Below, piece after piece: positions 12,487-23,408 of a DNA stretch of 64,000 nt (positions are counted from its first letter, which is position 1; each line of letters starts with the position of its first letter). The position numbers and the translations under genes are program-made. Location of the stretch: NCBI GenBank assembly GCA_033002965.1, contig JAURVB010013838.1, forward strand, positions 62,001 through 126,000. The letters are read 5' to 3'. This DNA is from Piper betle. Lineage: Eukaryota; Streptophyta; Magnoliopsida; Piperales; Piperaceae. The notes under the pieces were generated by a model. It had not been told where the DNA came from and ran no database searches. It saw only the letters and a list, made by a program, of their open reading frames with translations.

Positions 12487-12909
12487 TGTTGGATGTTGGC
12501 CATAAATATATACGTGAATTAGGAATTGTGTCATATGTTATTATATAACGTTGGCCTAAATTAAATTGATCTACTAAAGTGAAAGGTTATGGGCCATAAA
12601 TTCAGGTGTGGAATTCCATGTGAAAAGTGTGGAATTCAATGTATAGATACCTTTTCATATTTCTCTTTTCTTGATGGGTGAAAATGAATTTATGAAACTA
12701 CAGCTATAAATAAGGAAGTTATGGTCCTTGAATCAATAAGCAGTTTTCGTTCTCGTATCCCATTGTCCAAAATTCAGGTTCTTCTTAGATTCAGAAGACT
12801 AAAACCTAAAGTGGCCAAGATTCTAGTTTCTCTTGTGGCTTCAGGTACGCTTCCGCTATCTAGTTTATTTACTCCGATGATTTGATATGAAATCTAATAA
12901 AGTCCAACA
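12487..12909 (+). repeat. Copia LTR copy B (5' LTR of element 2)
   Basis: It begins TGTTGGA and ends TCCAACA, a perfect 7-bp terminal inverted repeat, and is 423 bp long. A primer-binding site follows two bases later, which marks it as a 5' LTR. A possible TATA-like segment is CTATAAATAAGG near 12705-12716. Confidence 0.8.
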
Positions 12910-12911
12910 AG

Positions 12912-12924
12912 TGGTATCAGAGCC
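12912..12924 (+). other. Primer-binding site (initiator tRNA-Met type)
   Basis: The sequence is TGGTATCAGAGCC, two bases after the LTR end at 12909. This is the usual plant copia primer-binding site and sets the start of element 2. Confidence 0.9.
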
Positions 12925-13369
12925 ACCTTCATATTAAATCATTTAGTATTAGGTTTTAATTTATATTTAAATTATGGATTGAAACTATTCAGTTCTATTA
13001 CATTCACATCTACAGATTCATGATTAAGGAAAGTACAGGAAAATACAGTTACAAAATGTTATAATTTCGGAAACTCCCACATAAAGTTATTTTTATAACC
13101 TTTTTTGTTCAACCATAATTAATATTTTAAAATTATTTAAGGATTACAATATGCTACCAAAGTAGCCTCTTTTGTGGAAATTAATTTTTTAAATATTAAG
13201 ATGGTTATGAGTATTTAATTCATGTGGATATTAATTGGCCCAAAGGAAGGTTAATATTTGACAGAATTATATATTCATTTGTGGTAATAAATATGGGATG
13301 ATTTTTAAGTATCCATGTGGATAATACATTTATTATCTATATTTGTGGTAATAAATATGTGATTTTTAA

Positions 13370-13800
13370 GTATCCCAAAAGAAAGCTTATTATTTTACAG
13401 GATTTATTATCTATATTTGATTACTACACTAAGATTTATTTTTAATAAATAATGGATAATTATTAGGCGTCCATGTGAATGATAAATCGGCCCAAAGGAA
13501 GGTTTATTGTTTGACAGGATTTATTGTCCATATTTTACTACACTAAAGCTCATTTTTCTAATAACTATGATATGATTATCAAGTTTCTATGTGGATAATA
13601 AATTGGCCCAAAAGAATGTTTATTATTTAGCAGGATTTATTATCTATATTTGATTACTGTATTGAGACTCGTTTTAAATATAGGATAATTATCAAGTTTC
13701 TATGTACATAATAAATCGGCCCAAAGGAAAGTTTATTATTTGACAGGATTTATTATCCATATTTAATTACTGCACTTAAAGTACCACTTACAAATTAATA
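13370..13800 (+). repeat. About 115-bp tandem repeat in copia leader
   Basis: Four to five degenerate units of about 115 bp carry the shared block CCCAAAGGAAGGTTTATT followed by GACAGGATTTATTATC (units begin near 13374, 13491, 13607 and 13720; a weaker one near 13240). Element 1 has only about two such units (near 7635 and 7715), which explains why its leader is some 400-500 bp shorter. Confidence 0.8.
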
Positions 13801-13882
13801 TTTCTGTCCAATGACTAAATATTAATGTTGTGCTAGGTATCTGATGATGAGATTCAATATTGATTGAAGTATTAATCTTATT

Positions 13883-14817
13883 ATGGGCATTTTATTTTGT
13901 TCTATGAATCCGGTTAATCAATCTGCTTCTATGATTTCTGCCAACATCAATTCAGTTCTAATGCTTAAAGATAATTTTAAGGATTGGAAAGAAAGTGTAA
14001 TGATTATTCTTGGCTGCATGGATCTAGACCTTGCATTAAGGACTGAACAACCTGCTTCTCTTACTGACAAAAGTTCCATTGAGGAAAAACGGGACATTGA
14101 GAAGTGGGAACATTCAAATCGCATGAGTCTTATGATCATGAAGCAGTGGGAATTCTTATGTATGCTCAAGTATGTACGCGTCCAGATATTGCGTATATTG
14201 TTGGAATGTTGGGTAGATATTTAAGTAATCCGGGATTAGATCACTGGATAGCAGCCAAAAGAGTCATGAGATATCTTCAAAGAACAAAACATTACATGCT
14301 TACATATTGGAAGTCAGATCAACTTGAGATCATTGGGTATTCTGATTCTGACTTTGCTGGATGCCAAGATAGTCGTAGATCCACTTCTGGCTATGTCTAT
14401 CAGCTTGCTGGAGGAGCTATTTCTTGGAGGAGTGCTTAGCAGACACTTATAGCTTCTTCCACTATGGCAGCTGAATTCATAGCTTGTTATGATGCATCCA
14501 ATCATAGAATATGGTTGCAAAATTTTGTCACAGGGCTGCACATTATTGATAATATTGAAAGACCACTTAAGATATTTTGTGACAATCAATCTGCAGTATT
14601 ATATTCAAATAACAACAAGAGCTCATCTAAATCAAAACATTTAGTGATCAAGTTCCTTGTTGTGAAAGAAAGAGTTCAGAGTGGTAAAGTCTCTATAGAG
14701 CATATTGGGACAAACTCCATGATTGCGGATCCGCTTACTAAAAGTTTACCACCCAAGGTCTTTCATGAGCATGTTGCTCATATGGGTGTTGTATTATTTG
14801 ATGATATGTTACTTTAG
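13883..14817 (+). pseudogene. Fused gag/RNase H remnant (element 2)
   Basis: The gag N-terminal segment (FKDWKESVMIILGCMDLDLA) runs from 13883 to about 14142. It is then joined to the end of pol: AQVCTRPDIAYIVGMLGRYL, the RNase H motifs SDSDFAGCQDSRRSTSGYVY and DNQSAVLYS, and the closing IADPLTKSLPPKVFHEHV. An in-frame TAG at about 14437-14439 (Lys to stop) interrupts RNase H. Apart from that stop the RNase H part is open from 14104 to 14817, so this element is better preserved than element 1. Confidence 0.85.
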
Positions 14818-15111
14818 TGGGAGTTTGTATTTGGTTTAAGGTTCACTCTGTTTTGGTATTTTTGGTGATCTCATAAGGTTGGACCAGTTGAAAATAGGCA
14901 TGTTAGATCAAATTACATGTAATTTTCATGCTACGCATCCATACTTGATCTATGTCATTTAATTATGCTAATGTATGTTACCATAGATGGGTTTAGTTAC
15001 GATAAACGTAACGAAAATTGTCTTGATCCTATATTGACATTGATTAATGGATGAAATTGTTATTTTAAAATAATGGCATATGTTTTAGAGCTCATAAGGT
15101 TATACAATTAT

Positions 15112-16830
15112 CTTCGTTTTATGCTTTGCCTCAAAGTCCACAACTATTTAAGCAGATGTTGATGGTGGCATCTATTGACAGATACTATCAAATTGCAAGG
15201 TAGTTTTAGTATTTTATATTAGGTCTATGCGTTTTCCTTTCTGATTCCAGATGAAGTGGCTCACAATATTAAGTTGGAAATTAAAATATCATGGGCTCGC
15301 TTTCTCTGGTGCAATTTACTTCCTCATCATCAGAATGGTGGGTTTTGCTTGTTTTTCATATGTGGTGGTTTTGCATTTGGAAAAGACTTCAATTAGTTGT
15401 CTTTATGAATCATTAGTGACTTCTCTTTTATATTATGGTCATAGAAAACTATGTTTTTCAAGAGCAGGAATATTGTGGCTTTCTAGTGCTGCATGCAGTT
15501 AAGAAACTATTAAATGTTAATTTTTATTGTTTAAACTTACTGGTGTAGGTGTTTTAGAGATGAAGATTTGAGGGCAGATCGGCAGCCAGAATTCACTCAG
15601 CTTGATATGGAATTGGCTTTTACGCCTTTGGAGGGGAGTACATGCTGAAAATAAATGAAGATTTAATTAGACATGTTAGTCAGTACTCTCAAATCAAGAT
15701 TGCTCTGTTTACTCTAAGATATTGAATCCTCTGATTTTAGGTTGAGCTTAAGCAGATAGCCCTTTCCCAAGGCTGACATATGCTGAAGCAATGAGCCGTA
15801 ATGGATCAGACAGACCTGATACTCGATTTGCCATGGAGCTTAAAGATGTGGGTTTGTGCCTTGATTGCGTTGTGAACCACATAGGAATGTCCAACATAAG
15901 CTTTCAACAATTATTTATTTTACGTATACATTTTTTAAAAAAATTCTGCCATTGTCTATTCACAATCAATGTTTATCTTTCTCAATTGTCATTTGATGCC
16001 TGCTGGCTCTTTCTTTCTTTCTCTCTCTTTTTTGGTGAACGTCTTGATATTCAGTTATCCAACTTCTTCTCAGGGACAACATTCAAGCTCTTTGCAGATA
16101 CCTTAGCTTCTGGAGGCATTATAAAGGCCTTGTGTGTACCATCTGGAGCGGAAAGATTTTCAAACTCAGCCCTTAAAAAAGGTGAAATTTACAGTGAAGC
16201 TATCAAATCTGGGGCGAAGGGTTTACCTTTCCTAAAAGTCTCAGATGATGGTCAAGAGAAAAGCCTTTTTATGTTTGATGTGTTTGGCGTCTGAAGGGCA
16301 CTCATTGTTTCTTTGCCTCCAGTTTATTTTGTAAAATAAGTTATCTGCTCTGGGTTGTAGTCATTCAACTATTTTGCAGGCCATGCATCATCCTTTTACT
16401 GCACCAAACCCCTGACGACATGAATGATTTATCTAGTGCTCGTGAAATGGCTTACTATTTGGTATGCAATGGAGTTGAGGTATGGATATATCCCCTCTAC
16501 TAATAATACGGTTCCTCATTTTCTCCCATGTATCTGTGATCTCTAGGGACCCAACAGATGCCATTCACTGTTCAGTTGGAACTTAGATTGCTTCTATGTT
16601 TTTGTGTGATTGAAATTTGGGTGTGCATGCTAGAATTGCTTTTGAAACTGGTATTTATACTTGTAATTAAAACCTGATCCATTATTATTGAGATGATTAA
16701 TGAAGATGTGCTCTCTTTCTCATGAAATCTTACTTTAGTTGTTTACTGGTTATATCATGTTGAAGATCCGTGACATTCTCGGTTATTGTCTTCTCCTTCG
16801 CTGTTTTGTCAGATTGGAGGCACTAAAATG
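15112..16830 (+). pseudogene. Aspartyl-tRNA synthetase pseudogene (organellar/bacterial type)
   Basis: Conserved AspRS blocks appear in order. 15112-15200 encodes [15 protein letters not shown]...RYYQIAR. About 15550-15680 encodes [19 protein letters not shown] and [12 protein letters not shown]. About 15760-15850 encodes [20 protein letters not shown]. 16075-16250 encodes the GatB/GAD-like insert ([19 protein letters not shown]). 16382-16480 encodes HHPFTAPNP and NDLSSAREMAY, and 16813 onward begins IGG. Frameshifts lie near 15638 (LEG then STC stop), 15770 (extra A) and 16413 (extra C). The exons that should lie between 16260 and 16380, and both gene ends, are absent. The family is bacterial-type AspRS, in plants the chloroplast/mitochondrial enzyme; this copy cannot make it. 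Intron remnants show it is not a processed copy. Confidence 0.9.
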
Positions 16831-17016
16831 GTCAGTTTGTCTCCACCTTGTAAACATAAACTGCGTACTAGTTTTTGCTAAATGTACCTTCCCTCCTTTC
16901 GTCGACCAGTCTTGCCTAGGGCAGCTAAAGAAGCGAGCCCGTGGAGCTTAGCTTGTACTCAAATATTTTTTATGCCGGCTCAAATACACTTAAATTGTTT
17001 AATTTTGAATTGTTCA

Positions 17017-17200
17017 AAACTAGCCAATTTAGGTGTTTAAAACTAACTTGTTTAGGAAATTTAAACTAACTCATTTTGGAGCTTAAAACTAGCTCATTTG
17101 GGAGTTCGAAACCAGTTTGTTTAACAGTTCGAAATAAGTTCGTTTAAGAGTTTGAAACCAACTCAATCATAAAGATGAAAATAACTTGTTTAGGAGAAAA
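17017..17200. repeat. 23-bp tandem repeat, about 8 units
   Basis: Successive 23-bp units each start AAACT/AAACC and follow a consensus near AAACTAACTTGTTTAGGAGTT. They differ from each other at several positions, so the array is old. Confidence 0.85.
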
Positions 17201-18399
17201 ACATCCCGTTATAGAGATTACAATAAACAAAAATAGTCCATCAATATATTTTTATAAACTATCTCAATAATAAAAGGTCTTTCAAGTTTCAACCATGTTT
17301 CAATTTTTTTACAAAATATCTAAGACACCATTCAATAGTATACGTTTCAAAAAAAAAAGTTTAGAATTGTAGACCATGAATTGAAAAAAAATTATCAAAA
17401 GACTATATTTTATAGCTTTCATCTATATATAGACAGTTTTATCCTGCCTTCATCCTGAAAAAAAATTAACAGATGTCGTTCATTGTGAGATGTCAAAATA
17501 AATACAAATAAATAAATTTTGTAAAAGGAATAAATGTATTCTAATATCATCCACAATGAATAAAGTTTGTGGGTGTATTGTAATAACTACCAAAGTTATA
17601 ACAAGTTAACAACTAACATAAATAGATATTGAAATTTTAAACATGTTTGAATATGTGATGCGAAATGAACAAATCAAAATAGATATTAAAAAACTCTATT
17701 TTAGTTTTGGATTTAAAAAATAGAATATAAAATTATGATATAGTCGTACTTCAACTTATTCTATAAATAGTATTATAATATCAAGAATAGCATATTAGAG
17801 ATATCAAGAATATACTCAAAATTTAGAAAGCAAAGGAGAAATGAAATGTGAACTCTAGTGTTTTGTGTTCTAATGCAAAACTCAATGCTCATGCATGCGT
17901 TTAACCTATGATACATTTTTCTGTTGAACCTCCACATATTTTGTAGTTGTTGTGACTAGCAAACCACTTTTTGTCATTGTATTAGCCCTAACTTTGGGGC
18001 ATTATCCTTGTGGCTTGATCAGAATTTATCTGCTGTATGACTTGATCAGAACCTCTTTCGATTTTTCAATTGCTATCCGCTGAATACTTATATTACAAAG
18101 CAGGGCAGGTTCATAAGAATGGTGAAAAATGTAGAATTAAAAGTAGCATAATTAAAATTTAAATGAATGGGAGATCTATGTAGGAGCCTGAAACTCTAGC
18201 ATAGGTACCAATTAGCAACAGTGGCATGATGTCCCCTTAGATGTAATGGAGAAACCAGGTATCAATCAGTTCCTTCTATAATGAGAAGACATGGAAATAG
18301 TGAACCAGATTGTTTTGGACAATCTTCTCTATAGTGATTTTCTGCACCACGACTAGTATTCCATCGGAGTTAATATTGCGATTGTTGTTAGGTGGAGCT

Positions 18400-18533
18400 A
18401 CTATTGTGTGTGCTAGTTTGGCCTATGCATTGCCGAATTTTGTCTACGTTGATTATGTCCGCCTGCTATTGTGTGCTAGTTTGGCCTATGCCTTACATGA
18501 TTTTCGGACGAATTTTGTCTACGTTGATTATGG
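18400..18533. repeat. Imperfect tandem duplication, about 64 bp
   Basis: Two copies (about 18400-18457 and 18464-18533) share GTGCTAGTTTGGCCTATGC and AATTTTGTCTACGTTGATTA. The second copy has a short insertion between the two blocks. Confidence 0.8.
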
Positions 18534-19034
18534 GAATGCAGAGATAGATTAAAGAAGGTATATACTTGTTATGCATCGTCAGTGAAAACTTGTATATTCC
18601 TGTACAAAATATTGTAACCCAAAGCACTTAATCTTGTAATTATAAGATAGAGAAGAAGCAAAAAGTTATTTCAATAGAAATAAAATACAGTAGAGAAACC
18701 AAGATATTATGAAGTTTGATTTGATTGTCATGAATTATTTTTACAGGGTACTGGAAAGCATTGGATACTGAACTCCATATATCCTGAGGCATTTATCTTG
18801 ATGATAAGTAAATGAGATTAGAATGGGCAACGTAATCTGATTAATATATATAACTAAAAATTTAAATCTAAACATGTATTTATCGTTTATGTTTTTGCAA
18901 AGAACTAATTTTGTATATTATATATACCATATAATAAAATCACTATTCTCATGATACAAGAAAGTATAGCTAATCTCTATAGAAGCTGTTGCATTCCTGG
19001 TAGTGGACGTTGGGGACAAGGAAGATAAATGTTC

Positions 19035-20289
19035 CTATCTTGTTGTGCAATGATTTGATCTTGGATCCACATGAGTCTGGTTTGTGACCATTGCACCTTT
19101 CTCTTCACCTTCTTCCACAACCTTCTCCTCCTCAACGGTGTATCTCGACGAGGTTGAAGCCGCAGTCACTTCATCTTCCACCTCCACTTGCATCTCCAAT
19201 TTCAATTGCAAAGCTGTTAAATTGCGGTCTTTGGAACCTTCATCCTTCACCTCCACCTGCATCTCGAGTTCAAGTTGCACGGCAGTTGAATCATCGGGCA
19301 GTTGCATGGCAGTTGAATCATCGGGCGAGGGACGTATCTCCCCTTCCTCATATTTATATTCATCGCCATTAGCAGCTAACCTTAGTGAGCCATGAGTGCT
19401 AGCAAGTGATGATCCTAACCCCCCTTCTCAACCTCCCCCTTCACTGCCGAGTTGCGGTTAAGAGGGCCCTCATAATGTAGCCTCTGATGACCGCCAAGGG
19501 CCTGACCGGTTGGGAACTCGTGCTTACATTTCTTACATTTATGGACTTTCGCCTGTCCGGCCTCCTTCACATCCAGGGGCGATGGGGCTGGAGTTTTCTG
19601 CCGATGCAATGTCTGGTGCCCTCCCAATGCCTGGTGGGAGTCAAAGGCCTTCTTACAAGTAAGACACACATATTGACCACCATTACTACCGTTAGCTTCA
19701 ATCTCATTCATTTTCCTCTTCTTTCTTTCAATATTGGCCTTAGTAGCACCAACATTGATTATATCATTGCTCATACCATTACCATTGCTCATACCATTGC
19801 CCATGCCATTGCACAAGGCCATGGTTGGAGTACTTGTGGTTTTAATACCACCTTCTTCGTCCTCTTCCTCCTCCAAGGCCTTTGAAATCAATCTTTTGCA
19901 GAAATTTTTAAACCTTGTATCATATTCTTCCAAATTAAGAGTACGAATATATCTAGCTTCATACTGTGATCCATTGCCTTCATAGTACTTTTCCGTGTCC
20001 CAGTCCTTGTAGAACGCTTCCAACTCAGCTCGAAAGCTGAGAACTTGCTTGTACTGACCAGGGTAATTATCGCGCGATGACATCTCTGAAGGCCTTCTAA
20101 CGTCTGAATCGCTACCCTCGCTGGAGGTCGAGCACATTGTTGGAGCCGCCTTGTATCTTTTCACGGAGTTGCGGGGGGATTTATGCCACGGTATGGCCTG
20201 CCAGGGTGCACCCGCATGTGGCCATGCAAAGCCTTGTTGGAGGGGAAAGTTTTAGAGCACTCCGAGCATCGGTGCAATGTCGTTATCAT
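19035..20289 (-). pseudogene. ZAT-like C2H2 zinc-finger gene with two frame breaks
   Basis: Reading minus strand from the ATG at 20289-20287, the first finger is RCSECSKTFPSNKALHGHMR followed by the family hallmark RPYRGINPP. The frame then stops, but a second frame picks up at once (NSVKRYKAAP...) and runs to 19415 with two more fingers, CKKAFDSHQALGGHQTLH and CKHEFPTGQALGGHQRLH, both with the plant QALGGH DNA-contact motif. After that stop a third frame continues without interruption to 19035, giving an acidic tail with repeated LELEMQVEV. Both breaks fall in six-base G runs on the coding strand (plus-strand 20173-20178 and 19419-19424), each as if one G were missing. A single exon of about 417 residues is implied, a plausible nuclear transcription factor of the ZAT class. 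Either it is a young pseudogene or the two runs are miscalled. A finger-only product from 20164 down is the alternative. Confidence 0.75.
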
Positions 20290-20767
20290 CTTTGAAGCTT
20301 TGTCTTCTTACAGCAAAGATGCGAATCAACAAGCTAAAACAAGGGTTTGACTTGTGCTTATTAGTGTCAAACAAAATCTATATAAAGCAAACAAAATATA
20401 TATATATACACACATAAATATAATAGGATAAAGCTTGATTTGATTAAAAATAATAGGATTATATTCAGGAATAAATTATACTATACACAATTTATCATTA
20501 TAATTAGAGATATACTTTAATTTTATCGATATATTTTTATTTAATAATGAGATAAAATATTATAATTTAATATAGATAAATTTTAATTTTAAAAATAAAA
20601 TTTAATACACAAGAAAATAGATCATAATAATTTAATTCATTTTATTTTATTTTATTGTATTTGGTTGAGGCTTTCCTACCGTTTTTTATACCTCCTTTAT
20701 TAATAAATAAAAAAAGATATATTTAATAAAATAAAACACACGAAAGAAAATCAACAAAAACAAAAAA
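20290..20767. other. AT-rich intergenic region
   Basis: It is upstream sequence of the minus-strand zinc-finger gene. It holds A/T tracts and a short TATATATATACACACATA stretch near 20397-20414. No coding or element structure is seen. Confidence 0.5.
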
Positions 20768-22330
20768 AATGATATAATCAAAGCTTAAAAAAGAACACTT
20801 GTAAAAATACTTAATAAGAAGTGCGTTGGAAGGATGAAATTGGGTGAGAAGCAAAAGTATTAAGTTTTTTTAAATAGGAAAAAAATTAAGCTACTTAGGG
20901 ATTCTGATAGTGGGCCTTAATTTCTAGTTGAATTAGAAATCCAAATTTATTTATTGACTGTATCCAAGTTTTATTAAGGATAATTTTCAATTATTAAGTC
21001 TCGTGTTAATTAAAAAATAACAAATAAATAGGCATTGCCCGTTAAATAATTTTTACGATTAAACGTTAAATGGGCTCACTGGATCCGTAAGAGCTCCCCT
21101 TCTTCCCTTCTATCCCACTTCGCCCGGCGCCCGTCCACCGCCGCCACTGGCCACTGCCTTTGGACAGAGTCTTCTTCACCCATCGAGGCAAGTTCATAAA
21201 GTTTTGGTTGAATTGTTTTATTTGTCAATGGAAAATTTCCATCTTTGACGCCGGGGTGGTGTGCGACTGGCCATTGGCGGCACTAGTCGCTGGCGAATAG
21301 GCATGCAAGCAGCGACCCTGTTTTTGGCACGAGTCACCGTGCATGTTGTGGCACAAGCCAGGGAAAGGTCGAAAAGGATGAAGGAAGGGTTGGGGAGGGT
21401 CACCGGAGGTTGTTGCCGGCGTTGGTGGCAGGCGGCGATGTCTGCAACACGATGGCAGTGGGCGATCGCAGGTGGAAACAAGGAGAGAAGAGGAAGAGAA
21501 GGAAGAAAGAAGGAGCGGGGGATAAGGCGGCAGTGACGGTGAGGGAGCTACCAGAGTGGTGGCTGGTGGCGTGGTGGCGGTGAGGCGGTCGCCGGCAGAG
21601 CAAGGGGAGGAAGGAGGTCGAGGTGTTTGGTTGGAGTAAACCGATCGGGAAGAAGATGAATAGAGCATGGGGTAATTTTATAATAAAGATTTTGATCGCT
21701 CTTATTAGAGTCAATATTACGATATAAATTTAAAAATAAAAAAAAGTAACAAAATACTAAGTTCTATGACTAGAAAAAAAACACTGATATGATCAAAGTT
21801 TAAAGAAAGAACACTTACAAAAATATATTTATAAGACGAGTGTTGGAAGGATAAAACTGGGTGAGAAACGAAAACACTCGGTTCTTTTAATCATAAGAAA
21901 AATTAAGCTATTTATAGGATTCTGACAATGGGCTTCCGTTTCTAGTTGAATTCGAAATGGGCTTCCGTTTCTATTTGAATTCGAAATGGGCTTCCGTTTC
22001 TAGTTGAATTAGAAATCTAAATTTACTTAAATATCTAATTTTATTTAAATCTAAATTTTTAAACAAATAATAAATAAATAAACAGGCGTTGCCCGTTAAA
22101 TGATTTTTCCCGTCAAACGTTAAACGGGCTTGCCGGATCCGTTTAAGAGCTCCCCTTCTTCCCTTCCAACCCACTTCGCCCCGCCGCCGCCGCCTCCGCC
22201 TCCGCCGCCTCCGCCTCCGCCTCCGTCACTTGCCACGGCATTTGGACAGAGTCTTCTTCACCCGTCGACGCAAGTTCATAAATTTTTGGTTGAATCGTTT
22301 TGTTTGTGGGCGGAAAGTTTCCATCTTTGC
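20768..22330. repeat. Duplicated promoter/leader of the AE7 gene
   Basis: The segment 20768-21250 is repeated at about 21780-22330 with an offset of 1013-1054 bp. Shared landmarks include TTGGAAGGAT with GGGTGAGAA, CGTTAAATGGGCT/CGTTAAACGGGCT, GAGCTCCCCTTCTTCCCTTC and TTTGGACAGAGTCTTCTTCA. The downstream copy leads into the AE7 gene; the upstream copy ends in an unrelated GC-rich patch (21250-21600). Inside the downstream copy a 31-bp block (GGGCTTCCGTTTCTA) is triplicated at about 21930-22018, while the upstream copy has one version near 20913. Confidence 0.85.
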
Positions 22331-23100
22331 GGTTGCAATTGGGGGGATTTGGTTTGGTGTGATTGATCGTTTTTTCTTTAGGTTTATAGAAAGAGTTATT
22401 ATGTTTACTGTGTTTGTAATTTGATAAGAATCATATGATTGCGTCTTTTCGCTCGCGGGAAATTTTGAAGTAGTTGTTTGCGGTTGGAGTTTGTTTGATT
22501 TGTTAGTTGAAAGTATCCATATTTTTAGGTTCAATTTGGGGGATTTGAGGATAATTGCGTGGTTTTTTCGGTCGTTGTTGAGTTTATATGTTGACTGATT
22601 GAGTTTATGGGGTTTGTAATTTGATAAGATTCTGTCTTTGCCTTTGTAGGAAATTTTGAAGTGGTTGTTTGGGTAGTGCTGTTTGTGGTTGGAGTTTTTT
22701 CGATTTTTTTAGTTGAAAGTTTCCATCTTTTTAGGTTCAATTATGGGGAATTTGAGAGCTTCGTCATGGTTTGATTGAGATAGATAGGTTGATCGAGTTT
22801 ATTGGTTCATAACTTGGTAAGATATCGCCTGTTCTTGCCTTAGCAGGAAAGTTTTAAGGGGTTGTTTATGTAGTATTTTTTGTGGTTGGAGTTTGCTTGA
22901 TTTGTTTGTTCAAAGTTTCTTTTGGGCTCAATTTGGGGGATTTGAGGGATCTGTCATGGTTTGATTGATCGTTTTTGAGTTTATGGATTGACTAATCATG
23001 TTTATGGGGTTCATACTTTGATAAGATTGCGCCTTTTCCATTGCAGCAGTGTTCGAAGTGGTTTTTTAGGTCGTATTGTTTGTGGTTGGAGTTTTATTTA
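22280..23100 (+). repeat. About 195-bp tandem repeat in AE7 leader
   Basis: Four to five degenerate units start near 22280, 22461, 22651, 22849 and 23048. Each runs through GTTGTTTG, GTGGTTGGAGTTT, TTCAATTTGGGGGATTTGAG and GGTTCATA/GGTTTGTAATTTGATAAGAT. Units 2-4 close with an acceptor-like pyrimidine-AG (TTTGTAGG, TTAGCAGG, TTGCAGCAG). The array lies between the duplicated leader and the first coding exon, so it is most likely inside a 5'-UTR intron whose last acceptor would be the CAG at 23385-23387. Confidence 0.75.
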
Positions 23101-23408
23101 GCATTTTGTTCTTGTTTTGTGTTGAAGATGTTAGGAAGATTGCGCTTTTTTCCGTCTTTCGTTCTTTTCTTTTTTTATTTTTTCTCTTTGTTGCTTAGTT
23201 TATTGTTCAACAATTCAAATTTTACACTTTGAATTTATGCAAATTTGTGAAAGAGGAACACTATTTAATACTATCGTGTTATGCAGTTTGCGTTTTTGGC
23301 TATAGTGGTTTGCTTGAGGGTTCAGGATTGTTAGTTTTTTCAGTCTATGGCTATCTAAATCTGATTTTCTTTTGGGTCTTTTAACAGTTGTATTGTTTGT
23401 TTGCGGAC

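Larger units (their letters stand above)
12912..15111 (+). mobile_element. Internally deleted Ty1/copia element 2
   Basis: This element has primer-binding site, long repeat-rich leader, gag N-terminus (13883-14142), then a direct jump into the reverse transcriptase/RNase H end (14143-14817) and the non-coding 3' tail. It lacks the gag C-terminus, protease, integrase and most of reverse transcriptase. Its tail matches that of element 1 until about 15111, where the sequence switches to an aspartyl-tRNA synthetase exon, so the polypurine tract and 3' LTR are missing. Confidence 0.85.
16831..19034. other. AT-rich intergenic spacer
   Basis: Apart from a 23-bp repeat array (17017-17200) and a small tandem duplication (18400-18533) I see no coding, RNA or element structure here. 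Short ORFs lack family character. Confidence 0.6.

Noticed and set aside
15791..16294. A 167-codon ORF as a complete gene
   Set aside because: It joins two AspRS exon fragments through untranslated intron sequence; part of the pseudogene.
21218..21714. Ser/Pro-rich minus-strand ORF of 147 codons
   Set aside because: GC-rich patch next to the duplicated AE7 leader, low complexity, no domain, no promoter evidence.
22130..22366. ORF with a poly-proline run
   Set aside because: Created by a CCGCCTCCG microsatellite in the AE7 leader; not conserved in the duplicated upstream copy.
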